Assembly: GCF_013373865.1 (NCBI RefSeq)
Contig: NC_050468.1
Location: 3,035,914 to 3,099,913, forward strand
DNA length: 64,000 nt
Direction of reading: 5' to 3'
Origin: Monomorium pharaonis
Taxonomy: Eukaryota > Arthropoda > Insecta > Hymenoptera > Formicidae
A program made the translations under genes and the position numbers. The notes beneath the pieces are model-generated. The model was not told the DNA's origin and made no database searches. It saw nothing but the letters and a program-made list of their open reading frames with translations. Shown here piece after piece: positions 23,404 through 33,889 of the stretch. Numbering within the stretch: position 1 is the stretch's first letter; each line of letters starts with the position of its first letter.

Positions 23404-24542
23404 GCAAGAAAAACTATTAAAATTTATTTAATAACTCATACGATAACTGTTTTGTTTAATAATGTTTTTTTTAATTAGAAACTTTAATTATATGTAAATA
23501 ATAATTTTAAAAGATAATAAAAATTTTATTTTAACATTTATTTAATGTTGATAGTTTGTAAGTTAATTGTAGTTTGTAAGATAGATTGTAAGTTAATTTT
23601 TTGTTCATCTAACATTTAACATAATTAAATTTTATATGCTATTTACTCGATTCAGTTAAAAAATACATAAACTTACCAAATCCCAGTTATATCTGTTCAA
23701 AAACTGACAATTTTATCAAACTAATTCCAGAATACATGACAGAAATAATGCGATATGTTTATCAATTCAATTAAATAAATTTAGACAATATTTTAAATAT
23801 TTGATTATCGTTTGTTGCCTGTTCCTTTTCCTTGCAACATTAACAAAATATATATTTTAATTTAAACAAAATGATAAGATAAGTTTAAAACTTTATAATC
23901 TTTTATCACTATCACTATTTTTATACACTTACATTTAATTGTAAATTCAATTTTGCAAGCTTACTTACAATACAAGAAAGTAATCTTATACTCTAAATTT
24001 GTAAATGGATGAGAAACTCTTATAGTCTGAAAATTATCCGTAACGATGGTTATAATTTCACACAAAAATTTGTTACGGGATGAAAAAGAAGCATTATTAC
24101 GCAATCATAAGTGAATCAATAATTAATTGGGATAAACGTGAATTTTTTTCTTTCTATGTATAACATAATTAATATTTCAATAAAAATTTGTGTTTTTTTA
24201 AATTAAATTTTATCACTTTACATAATATAAAGTAATGAATGACATGCTAATAGAATAAATGTCGACGCTTCGTGCATTCGGATAGCCGCCTCTCAAAGAA
24301 AAAGGAAAGCACGACGCATCGGTATTGGCGAGCGAGAGACGATATTAGTATCGAGTGCGAGTGAAACGGATATTGGGACACCATCGAGTCGGTATCACGT
24401 CTTCTCACTCATCTTAGCTCTATCCTTCTTCAACGTGCGACGTTAGTGAAGGATGCAACACCGGCGCGATCCCCACTTTTTTCGCTCCTCTCCCATCTCC
24501 CCGGCTCCTCCGTGCGCCCAGTAACACGTACGGCGCTTCGCG
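23404..24542. repeat. Right ~1.14-kb inverted repeat of the Tc1 element
   Basis: Reverse complement of 20730-21868. It ends at the first N of the gap. Confidence 0.9.
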
Positions 24543-25042
24543 NNNNNNNNNNNNNNNNNNNNNNNNNNNNNNNNNNNNNNNNNNNNNNNNNNNNNNNNNN
24601 NNNNNNNNNNNNNNNNNNNNNNNNNNNNNNNNNNNNNNNNNNNNNNNNNNNNNNNNNNNNNNNNNNNNNNNNNNNNNNNNNNNNNNNNNNNNNNNNNNNN
24701 NNNNNNNNNNNNNNNNNNNNNNNNNNNNNNNNNNNNNNNNNNNNNNNNNNNNNNNNNNNNNNNNNNNNNNNNNNNNNNNNNNNNNNNNNNNNNNNNNNNN
24801 NNNNNNNNNNNNNNNNNNNNNNNNNNNNNNNNNNNNNNNNNNNNNNNNNNNNNNNNNNNNNNNNNNNNNNNNNNNNNNNNNNNNNNNNNNNNNNNNNNNN
24901 NNNNNNNNNNNNNNNNNNNNNNNNNNNNNNNNNNNNNNNNNNNNNNNNNNNNNNNNNNNNNNNNNNNNNNNNNNNNNNNNNNNNNNNNNNNNNNNNNNNN
25001 NNNNNNNNNNNNNNNNNNNNNNNNNNNNNNNNNNNNNNNNNN
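24543..25042. other. Assembly gap of 500 N
   Basis: Exactly 500 N, which looks like a placeholder size rather than a measured one. The adjacency of the Tc1 element and the gypsy element is therefore not proven. Confidence 0.95.
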
Positions 25043-25232
25043 ACTTATCGCATCGTGATTCACCAGCCAAGCGGCGAAACGACGGACGACAACATGCTAC
25101 GATATACTGCGTTAATGTAAGTCCGACAAATCTTGTAATGCGAAATAGATTATAAGTTAGCGCGTCCGAAAAACCCCGAAATACGCAGACCCCCGGTAAC
25201 CTAGTTATCGAAACAGAAATTAGAATAGGCGA

Positions 25233-26711
25233 ATGTCCGACAATAGTAACTCGCCTATACGCAACGAATCGTGGCTCTTCAGTGCAGCTGCAGCGCGATC
25301 AATACATTATTTAGAACTAGATCTTGCCTGGCGATCGGCCCAAGCTCTTCGCGAGGATCGGGATAACGTGCGCAGAGCTTTAGAATATCCCCCCGAAGGC
25401 AATAGCGAGTTACCCGAGTACGTAGTGCGCGAACAAGAATTCCCCTTCACGAGTCTCGATTCAAGCTTATTCGAATACGCGACACGACAAGACCACGAGA
25501 TCAGACGGACGAGACCATACATTAGCCGGACCCCGAGTCGCGTATCCTCACGAGGTGAATTCTCACTGACCTCGTACGATTCGGATATATTTAACCCGGA
25601 AGAAATTCTCGAACAATACGCAATGAGTGCCAACGACCAAGCACAGCCATCGGGCGCTGAACAAACGGAAGCGCAACAATTTATGGCTGACGCGGAAAGA
25701 GAACTACAAGAAATACAACAAACAATTCGCGAAAATCCGGCCGCCAGGGTAGCACAGCCCTATGTAGCAAGAGAAAGGGACGACGAAGTCCGGGATACGC
25801 TACGCGCCGTAATTCAAGAAATCCGTCGGTTACAAACGGATATAGACGCCGTGCGAGAAACACAACTGCACACGCAGCGCATCTACGATTATCGCCCATC
25901 GCGACCGAACCGGAGAGATACGACCATTATGGACCACGACGATGACGTTCGACATCGAAGAGGCCGCGGGACACTACCGTTAAAGGAAGCGCGTTGCATG
26001 ATCCCAGAATTCGATGGGAATGCAAGTAAACTGCAAGAATTCTTAAGCGCAATGACATACGCGGTAGAAAACATTGACCCGGCCGACGAAGTGACGCTAT
26101 TAGGCGCCATATTATGCACCAAATTAAAAGGTCGTGCCATGCTGGATTTCCAAACGCGAAAAGTCCGAGATTTCGAGCAATTAAAACAGAAGCTAGAAGC
26201 GTGTTACGCTAGTAAAAAGAGCACCACGCATTTACAAATCGAGTTTAATACGCTCAAACAAAGAACTGGGGAAAACGCGCGAACATACGGACTCCGCGCC
26301 GACAAATTAACAATGGACCTGTACGAGTCCATGATAGAGGGTCGACAACACTACACGACCGAAAACAAACGCGCGATATTAGATATTTTGCAGCAACAAG
26401 CACTCGAAAATTATCAAATCGGACTTAACGACGACACGAAAGCCGTAGTCCGATCGCGCGGATACGCGACACTGCAAGAGGCAATAGCCGCTGCTAGCGC
26501 GGAAGAGCGGATAAAAGGAACGGCCGCTAACCGACCCAAGCCGAAATATAACACGCTTGGCGGAGACAATTACAAAAATAAATTACAATGCCGCAAATGT
26601 GGAAAAAATGGGGCACGATGGCAAGGATTGCCGAAGCAGCCGGTATGCAAATCGCTTTTCGTTACCGCAACCGGAGAAATCACGCGTCAATGCAGTCGAC
26701 AAATTTTGTAA
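25233..26711 (+). pseudogene. gag: gag polyprotein with zinc knuckles
   Basis: The ATG at 25233 opens a 492-codon frame. After a charged, Gln-rich N-terminus (about 1-240), residues of the capsid-type retrotransposon gag domain follow (CMIPEFDGNASKLQEFL, FNTLKQRTGENARTYGLRAD). A CCHC zinc knuckle starts at about 26588 (CRKCGK) but an extra base in an A-run near 26605 shifts the frame. The second half of that knuckle and a complete second one (CKHCKKRGHTRNEC) continue in the next frame. Gag would form the particle and bind genomic RNA. The frame break may be a mutation or assembly error; gag and pol overlap here, so a natural shift site cannot be fully excluded. Confidence 0.85.
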
Positions 26712-27639
26712 ACACTGCAAGAAACGCGGCCACACTCGGAATGAATGCTGGCACTTAAACGGAAAAACCATAAATAAAACGTCAAAAGGCCTCCAAGGAC
26801 CACGACACAATAATGTAAAAAATAGTAATACGCGAAAAACAATTGAATCGCGAAAGAAAAGAAACTCCGATTCCGAATACAGTAGCGAAGAAGAAAGAGG
26901 ATCAGCTGGAAAGCAAGATAAGTGCGCGCGCTCGTATCAAGTTGCGCAAGTAACTCGAGCCGCCCAGTCGAGCAGCGGCCTCGACCAAATCACGCTCCCG
27001 ATACAGGAGACGCGATCAGGGGAGATTGACATGCTTTTTGATTCAGGCGCGACCCTCTCACTCATAAAAGTAAAAACTTTGAAAGGGAAAACCAAAATTT
27101 CTCCCGAAAAAATTACCCTAGCAGGGATAACTGGCCACAAAATGCACACCATCGGGAGCATGCAGGCCCACATTAAACTAGGCGAACAAGAATTAAAACA
27201 TACTATGTACGTAGTCAAGGATGATTTCCCCATGGAGTACGACGGAATACTTGGACTCGACTTCATGAAAAAACACCGCGTAGTCTGTGATTACGACAAA
27301 CAGAAATTAAAAATAGCCGGCGTCTCATTTAAACTAAGACCCTGCGGCAAAATTACTCTACAGCCGCGCAGTGAGACTATCATCCAAGCCATCACTAACC
27401 AAAATCAACCCGGAGTGATCCAAGCAAAAGAAACTAAACCCGGGGTATATATCGGCCGATGTCTGGTTGAACCAAAAAATTTTGCATGCGCAATTAGCGT
27501 AATAAATACAACCAACAAGCCGGTAGAAATACGTACTCCGCACGTGACCATAGAAGATCACGACGAAAACGATTATCAGATATACGCTGTTATCGACGAA
27601 GCGGAATGTACAGATAAACCGCGGAGCGAACAAATCTGA
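26611..27639 (+). pseudogene. gag end and retropepsin-type protease
   Basis: After the zinc knuckles comes a basic, Ser-rich linker. The aspartic protease follows at about 27030, with MLFDSGATLSLI containing the DSGA active-site motif, and IMGLDF-like sequence (GILGLDFMKKHRVVCDY) about 70 residues later. The protease would mature Gag and Pol. The frame stops with TGA at 27637-27639; homologous sequence continues in the same frame beyond it toward the reverse transcriptase (RTRHLNSEERQAL), so this stop is a lesion or readthrough site inside pol. Confidence 0.85.
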
Positions 27640-30226
27640 CAAACACTACGCACCCGACACCTCAACTCGGAAGAAAGACAGGCTCTCACACGGATATGCG
27701 AAGAGTATCAAGACATATTCCACCTAAGTGGAGAATCACTGACATGCACCGCAGCAGTGAAACACACAAGCCGACGCATCGCCGGTCAACGTACGACCGT
27801 ATCGCCTCCCTGCGAAGCATAAGGAAGAGGTGAATACGCAGATAAAGCAAATGCTACACGATGGCATTATCAGAGCTAGCACGAGTCAGTGGAACGCGCC
27901 ACTATTAGTGGTACCCAAAAAAGCTGACTCGGCCGGAAAACCGAAGCTTCGAATTGTAATCGACTTCAGAAAGCTCAACGATCTAACCATTGGCGACTCA
28001 TTTCCCTTACCCAACATAGAGGAAATACTAGATCAATTAGGGAACGCCAAATATTTTTCAACGCTAGACTTAGCGTCAGGGTATCATCAGATACCAATGG
28101 CTGAGCACGATAAACCAAAGACAGCGTTCTCAACACCGTACGGACATTACGAATACAATCGAATGCCGTTCGGATTAAAAAACGCGCCAGCCACGTTCCA
28201 GAGACTGATGAATTCAGTACTCATAGGAATACAAGGACTCAGATGCTTAGTATATCTCGATGACATAGTGATATACGGCTCGAGTCTAGAAGATCATAAC
28301 AAACGGTTAACGGAAGTACTGCAACGCTTACGAGAAGCGAATTTAAAGCTGCAGCCAGACAAATGCGAATTTTTACGCAAGGAAGTCAATTATTTAGGAC
28401 ATGTGATTTCCGAAGATGGAATATCACCGGATCCAGCAAAGCTGCAAGCAATAAAAGATTTTCCGGAACCACGAAAAGTAAAGGATGTTCAGTCCTTTAT
28501 AGGCCTTGTCGGATATTATAGAAAATTTATTAAAGAATTTTCCAAAATCGCAAAACCGTTAACCAAACTAACCAAGAAAACAGAAAAATTCGCGTGGGCC
28601 GCCGAACAACAAATAGCCTTTAATACGCTAAAAGAAAAATTAACGACGGCACCAGTGCTCCAATATCCAGATTTCACAAAAGAATTTAATGTGACCACAG
28701 ACGCATCCGATTATGCAATCGGAGCGGTATTGTCACAGGGACCGATAGGCAACGATCGTCCCATTGCTTACGCGAGCAGAATATTAAGTCGCGCAGAGCA
28801 AAATTACAATACCACCGAGAAAGAATTACTCGCCATAGTATGGGCTGTAAAACATTTCCGACCATATGTATATGGGACCAAGTTTAAGATCGTAACCGAT
28901 CATAAACCCCTTATATGGTTGTTTAATGTAAACGACCCCGGATCAAGACTGATTCGATGGAGATTGAAACTGGAAGAGTACGATTATGAAATCATTCATA
29001 AGGCCGGTCGCGCGAACGCGAACGCCGACGCGCTGAGTCGTAACGTGAAGCGGGAAGCTCACGTTACAGAAGCAACTGATAAAGTCCTAGCGCTAAACGA
29101 AGACGGCGAACACGCATATACATCCAATGAAGATGATACAGAAAAGGATAAAAAATGCGAACTAGCATATACAGAAGAACAGAAAAAACAGATTCTGTAT
29201 GAATATCATGATGCACCTACAGGAGGACATCAAGGAATCGAAAGAACAATAAAAAGAATACGACTCAAACATAATTGGCCTGGATTAACGGCCAATGTAG
29301 AGCGGTACATAAGAAAATGCGAGTTATGCCAAAAGAATAAACTCTCTCGAAGAATAAAGGCACCTCTTATCGTCACAGATACGCCAAGCCGACCCTTCGA
29401 GAAATGTGCGCTCGACATTGTAAGACCACTTACAATAACAAAAAACGACAATAGGTACCTCACTTTTCAGGATCATCTTACGAAATTCAGTAAGGCGATA
29501 CCTATCCCGAACCAGGAAGCAAATACCGTGAGCAAAGAATTTGTCACGAAAATTGTACTGGAATACGGAACGCCAGATTACGTATTAACGGATCAAGGCA
29601 CGAATTTCACGAGCGAGATATTCAAAAATACGTGCAAACTATTGAAAATAAATAAAATTCAAACTACCGCCTACCACCCCGAGAGCAATGGAACTCTTGA
29701 AAGATCACATCGGACTCTAGCCGAATATTTGCGACATTATATAAATCAGGACCACCAAACCGACTGGGACGAATAGATCCCGTACGCGATGCACACATAC
29801 AATACAACACCTCACACGGCGACAGGGTATACACCGTTTGAACTAATATATGGTCGACAGGCAGAACTACCGACAGCCCTAACGAAACAGCCTAAACCCA
29901 CCTATAACTACGACGACTATGCGCAAGAATTAAGGGAGAGGTTAAGGGCCGCAAACCGTGTTGCACGCGAAAACATAAAAGAAGGAAAGGCCAAAGCAAA
30001 AACGCAATACGATAAACGCGCGAAGGAAACAAAATTTAAAGTCGGTGAGAAGGTATTATTGTACGACGAGACGCTCCGGCGCGGGAGATCCAAGAAACTC
30101 GACGCGCAATGAACCGGACCGTACACGGTGACCGAAAAACACTCGGAAGTCAACTACACGATTAAACGAGGCAGGACAACTACGCGCGTGCACGTAAACC
30201 GCCTAAAACCATTTATTGAAGCGTAA
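27640..30226 (+). pseudogene. pol: pol: reverse transcriptase, RNase H, integrase
   Basis: A frameshift near 27770 precedes the long frame from about 27776. The RT has FSTLDLASGYHQIPM, MPFGLKNAPATFQRLM and the catalytic VYLDDIVIY. RNase H begins with TTDASDYAIGAVL and contains NTTEKELLAIVWAVKHFRPY. Integrase has an HHCC zinc domain (GGHQGIERT to CELCQKNK) and a DDE core (ALDIV, LTDQGTNFTS, ESNGTLERSHRTL). Two further in-frame stops, TAG 29774-29776 and TGA 30110-30112, fall where relatives have Trp. A chromodomain-less C-terminus ends at 30226. These enzymes copy the RNA and integrate the cDNA. The stops make this copy defective. Confidence 0.95.
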
Positions 30227-31174
30227 CGCAGGCGAGAAAAAGAGAAAAGGAAAAGGAGAGCAAAACAAAAATAGAGACTTACCATGGTGATACTGCCAGC
30301 CGGAACATGACCCAAAAAATTAAAATTATCCTTGATACAGTCATAGTACACTACCCACACCAAATGAAAATTAATCACTACACCTAAGAATTAAGCACTA
30401 AAGACTACGGAGCAACGTTTATAATACAGTTAATTAGCTGGATCTTCAGACGAAGGATACAGATCCGGCAGAACTCCATCACGGAGATATAAGTCTACGG
30501 CGAACTCGAGTTCAAGATCAAAATTATCTTCGAACTCGCCACCATAAGTACTATTTAACAAAATCCCCTCGGAGGTCCCCTCGTCCTCTATAACCAACAG
30601 ATCACAATCCTCCGAACAATCCATTAATAAGTCGGATTTCTCCCAAGGAATGGGACCATCATCGCACCCAGCAAAATGTTCATAGCCTTTGATAGGCAAA
30701 GGCTCGGCAGGATCAGAACCTTTATACTCGTCCAACGGAATGTAACTCATCTCCTCCAAGTCATCTGACTGTCTCCCGATCATGGAAGTCGGAAAAGACA
30801 TCATCGTAACCAGTGCTCTGGCCATCACCACTCCACTCACTCTCCGCACTATCGCACGAACTTAAATCGCGACGATACATGACGACGTAAAAAATTTAAA
30901 AAACTCGCGACACACAAACGAACTAGTGGAAGGCCGACAAAAGACTGAAAATTCGTACCGCCCAAAGAAAAAAAAAAAAAAAGGGAAAGGCAAAAAGAAA
31001 GACGAGAACGAACAAAATATGCACTACTAAGCAGCCACAAATTAGCAGCATCAAACGCACGTGCAGCAAAACGCTGATACAATTAAATAAGATACGCGTA
31101 GCGAAAGCCGATCTAATAAGAAATTCCTCGTACACACACACAAAAAAAAAAATTTTTTTTTAAATAATTACGGA
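30227..31174. other. pol-env spacer of ~950 bp
   Basis: No sense-strand coding sequence is apparent; errantiviruses usually have env overlapping or close to pol. The spacer holds the antisense ORF at 30430-30825 and an A-run/T-run (30966-30981, 31141-31161) that may border an env splice acceptor. At 30278-30290 the minus strand reads atggtaagtctc, a good splice-donor-like sequence. Confidence 0.5.
30430..30825 (-). CDS. Antisense acidic ORF in pol-env spacer, unknown
   Basis: A 131-codon frame on the minus strand from ATG 30825 to the stop at 30430; the open frame extends upstream to about 30860. The product is strongly acidic (DDLEEM, CSEDCDLLVIEDEG, EFEDNFDLELEFA), has no transmembrane segment or zinc cluster and ends SSEDPAN. 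Curiously the sense ORF at 33283-33705 ends RSSDPAN. I do not recognise the protein. Its survival without stops inside an element whose sense genes carry several, and the absence of any sense gene here, suggest an accessory gene, but chance cannot be excluded at this length. It could also be a foreign fragment inserted in the spacer. Confidence 0.4.
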   Translation of the reverse strand: MARALVTMMSFPTSMIGRQSDDLEEMSYIPLDEYKGSDPAEPLPIKGYEHFAGCDDGPIPWEKSDLLMDCSEDCDLLVIEDEGTSEGILLNSTYGGEFEDNFDLELEFAVDLYLRDGVLPDLYPSSEDPAN

Positions 31175-32900
31175 TGTATAATCTGGGCAACACTGAATGC
31201 CGCGGAAGAACCGGACACAAGGCCACAGTACGAGATAGAAAGATTCACCCATCATCCGGGAATATATTTCGAAAAGATAGGAATATTACACCAAGTAGAG
31301 TCTTCCGGGAAGGTGATAATTAAAGTAGACGCCACGTCACTAACCAAACGACTTACGCAATTAGAAAAATACATACATAAAACAAACAATTTATGTCAGA
31401 TGATAGCCGTAATCAGCAAGGAAACATGCACAAACTTGCATGAAATTATTAAGAAAGGCTTTGAAAGAACCAATAACCTAATAGAGCGAATAAACGCAAC
31501 GTACAAAAGACAAACCACATAAAAGAGGGGATTGATCGATGGAATAGAATCTGTTGCGAAATCATTGTTCGGTACCATGGATGCAAATGATGAAAAACTC
31601 ATCAACGAGCAATTAACAATATTGCATAATGCTCAAGAACTAAATAAACATGCAATAAAAAATCAACTAAAAATAATGAAAGCGACAATAGCCCACATTG
31701 ACAACAACGAACGAACAATACGACAAAAGGAAAACACTCTCGCAGACGCAACTGACAAATTACGGACAAAACTTATCGAAGACGAAAAACAGAATAATCT
31801 ACATGAACATTTCATAATTATTAACGCTATACTAGCTGACTTAACGCGAGACGCAGAAGACGTATTAGAATACGTAGCAAACGTCAAGAAGAGAATGTTG
31901 CATCCTCGCCTAACACCCATCAATTAAATAATAGAGTCTCTTAAAGACGCAAGCTCGAAATTGCCTGAAGGATTATATTTCCCATTTAGAATAGGCAAAG
32001 AAGAATGGTCGACAATAGAAAAATTCGCGGAAATAGGCGCGTATTGCGACCATTCTCATATATACACCATTCTGAAATTTCCACTCATATCAATACCGAA
32101 ATATGAAATTCAGAATGTAATTCCTCTACCTATCCCAGATCCAAATAACATCTTCTCATTTATAGAAGTAAACCATCCTCTCGTAGCGATAGATACAGTA
32201 CAGCGTACGTACATAATACTAGCGAATAGCGACCTACAGAAATGCGTAAAAATAAATCGCGAATACTTATGTACGCAGAACCATCCGGTATATAGAATAA
32301 ATGCAGACTCCATATGCGAAGTAAAAATATACGCGGAAATCAAAGAAAACAATAGAGACTGTAAAATAAAAAATACTATATCGAATAATAGTCTTTGGAT
32401 AGCATTAGAAAACTCACACTCGTGGTTATACTCGACACCGAGAAGCCAAGTAATCACTATACACTGTAAAGACCACGGACAAATAAAGGAAAAGATTGAA
32501 AGAACGGGTAGAATAACGTTCAAGAATAGCTGTAAAATAGCGACGGAAAACGCTATAAACGATAATAAAATCACTCAAGGCATCATATGAAACGCGAGTA
32601 GAAGTGTATCTACCGCAATACAACATCTCGCTAATACAAAAGTCTGACTCAACAAACGACACAGACATAGCGAGAAAAATAAAATTAAAAGAGGTTATAC
32701 AAAACCCAACAGAACTAGAAAGCTATAAGCAAAAAATAGATGAAATAAATAACGAAATTGAAAAAAGACCAAACTCGATCTTTCAATCGCCACACTTTAT
32801 TTTTCCAATGGCAACAAGCGGAACAACCATTGTAATAGTTGTAATAGTGATAGTCATAGGGATTATCGTGATACGTAAGAAAATGCGCGGATCACGCTAA
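31175..32900 (+). pseudogene. env: Envelope fusion protein (baculovirus F-like), broken
   Basis: Similar in layout to errantivirus env and baculovirus F proteins. The order is an ectodomain with leucine-rich coiled-coil segments, a basic cleavage-like site near 31520 followed by a fusion-peptide-type region (GLIDGIESVAKSLFG), another long coiled coil to about 31920, a cysteine-bearing domain to about 32590, and a C-terminal hydrophobic anchor (about 32820-32875) with a basic tail. It would mediate entry of extracellular particles. Lesions are an in-frame TAA immediately before the fusion region (31520-31522), TAA at about 31925, and a +1 frame change at about 32590. The initiation codon and signal peptide are unclear; env of this group is usually made from a spliced RNA. 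Confidence 0.8.
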
Positions 32901-32971
32901 TACAAAATAGAATAGTACGCGATTCTAAAATAATATATATATTTATATAATGAATTGTAATAAATTTCTCC

Positions 32972-32986
32972 CGACGGGGGAGGGGC
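32972..32986 (+). promoter_or_regulatory. Candidate polypurine tract 1
   Basis: cgacgggggaggggcg lies about 70 bp after env, where a plus-strand primer for an LTR element is expected; a TG dinucleotide follows at 32990. A TATA box at 33167 would then lie inside the 3' LTR. It competes with the tract at 33870-33884. Confidence 0.35.
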
Positions 32987-33166
32987 GCATGGCAGTAACC
33001 AGCACGTCTCGAGTTAGCAAAACGTGACACACGATCACGTTACAGCAAATTGCCGGACTCTGGCAAGGAACGACACGTGCACCAACGATGCACAGCTGAC
33101 TTAGCTATGACCATATATGGTCCGATAATGGGTTTCTACCCCACCAAATACAAATTTTTGGAAAAT

Positions 33167-33235
33167 TATAAAAACCACGGCAGAGCCGCGCGACAAGAAA
33201 ACTCGTAAACCAACACGAGCCAAGTCGCGTCAGTC
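33167..33235 (+). promoter_or_regulatory. TATA and TCAGT initiator-like sequence
   Basis: TATAAAAA at 33167 and an arthropod initiator match, TCAGTC, at 33230, 53 bp before the ATG of the cysteine-rich ORF. The spacing of about 63 bp is too long for one TATA/Inr pair, so the two may act separately. Confidence 0.4.
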
Positions 33236-33282
33236 AAAAGTTCCTGTAAAAAAACCACAAGTTCAACCCGAGGACTCACAAG

Positions 33283-33705
33283 ATGAAGATCCCGAAGGAA
33301 ACCGAACAGCAAATCGATGGGGTGCGCCCAATTGACCACCCTACTCGCTACGAGCGGTTCCTGAGGAGCATCTGCCTGCGGCCGACCGAGAGATGCCTCG
33401 TGGAGAACGAATTCGCCTGGAGGCGATGGTGCCGCAGGTGTTACCGGCCACACAGGGCCCAGTGCGAGGTACGAGAACCAACCTCCCACGGGTACCGCAC
33501 ACAGCTGGCGACAGACGAAACATGGGAAACCATGACCCAGTGTTTCCTGTGCGACACCATCCTCATGGACGTCCGACCAGCAAGGGACTGCCTACGATGC
33601 CTTGCAGTGTTTCTGGAAGACGAGGACGCCATCCAGGAGGCCCTCAACCTTAACGTCAGCTACGAGACGTTCCAAAACTGCCGATCAAGCGACCCCGCTA
33701 ACTAA
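33283..33705 (+). CDS. Small cysteine-rich ORF, putative zinc-binding accessory protein
   Basis: The ATG at 33283 opens 140 intact codons. The N-terminal half is basic and Trp/Arg-rich. It has CRRCYRPHRAQC at about residues 50-61. The C-terminal half has CFLCD followed 13 residues later by CLRC, a CX2C-X13-CX2C arrangement suggesting a bound zinc. The tail is acidic and ends RSSDPAN. No signal peptide or membrane segment is seen. It follows env by about 380 bp on the same strand, behind a TATA/initiator-like region. I do not recognise the function. The frame is intact although gag, pol and env are all broken, which is notable. It may be an accessory gene of the element or lie within its 3' LTR. 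Confidence 0.55.
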   Translation: MKIPKETEQQIDGVRPIDHPTRYERFLRSICLRPTERCLVENEFAWRRWCRRCYRPHRAQCEVREPTSHGYRTQLATDETWETMTQCFLCDTILMDVRPARDCLRCLAVFLEDEDAIQEALNLNVSYETFQNCRSSDPAN

Positions 33706-33869
33706 GACTATCAATGTATGTAATACAATACCTGCGTTTAAAATTAACCGCGCTCATAGAAAATTGTACTACTCTTTATTGCGGACCATCCGCCGTATAG
33801 TCATATTAGCAATCATAGCGAAACTCTATTCCGTAACCGACAATTCAGCCCCCTCGTTGTCTTCCTAAG

Positions 33870-33884
33870 AAGGGGGAGGGATGA
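33870..33884 (+). promoter_or_regulatory. Candidate polypurine tract 2
   Basis: aagaagggggagggatgagg just before the LINE junction. If this is the true plus-strand primer site, the 3' LTR was lost immediately after its first bases by the LINE insertion or an assembly join. Confidence 0.4.
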
Positions 33885-33889
33885 GGGCC

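Larger units (their letters stand above)
20730..24542 (+). mobile_element. Tc1/mariner element with kilobase-long TIRs
   Basis: Composed of left inverted repeat (20730-21868), a ~1.5-kb centre with the transposase, and right inverted repeat (23404-24542). The true outer ends are not determinable: the right one is hidden by the gap and the left one lies between about 20670 and 20730, where LINE homology stops. Near-identity of the arms implies recent insertion or gene conversion. Confidence 0.8.
25043..33889 (+). mobile_element. env-bearing Ty3/gypsy (errantivirus-like) retroelement, degenerate
   Basis: The order is gag (25233), protease, RT-RNase H-integrase, a ~950-bp spacer with an antisense ORF, env (31175-32900), then a small cysteine-rich ORF (33283). 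Polypurine-like tracts lie at 32972-32986 and 33870-33884. The 5' LTR is missing or inside the N gap. No repeat of 25043-25230 is found at the 3' end, so no complete LTR pair can be drawn. Multiple stops and frameshifts in gag, pol and env show an old, non-functional endogenous copy. Confidence 0.85.

Noticed and set aside
30849..31141. Minus-strand Phe/Leu-rich ORFs between the antisense ORF and env
   Set aside because: Generated by the A-run/T-run; hydrophobic low complexity, no start context or conservation argument.
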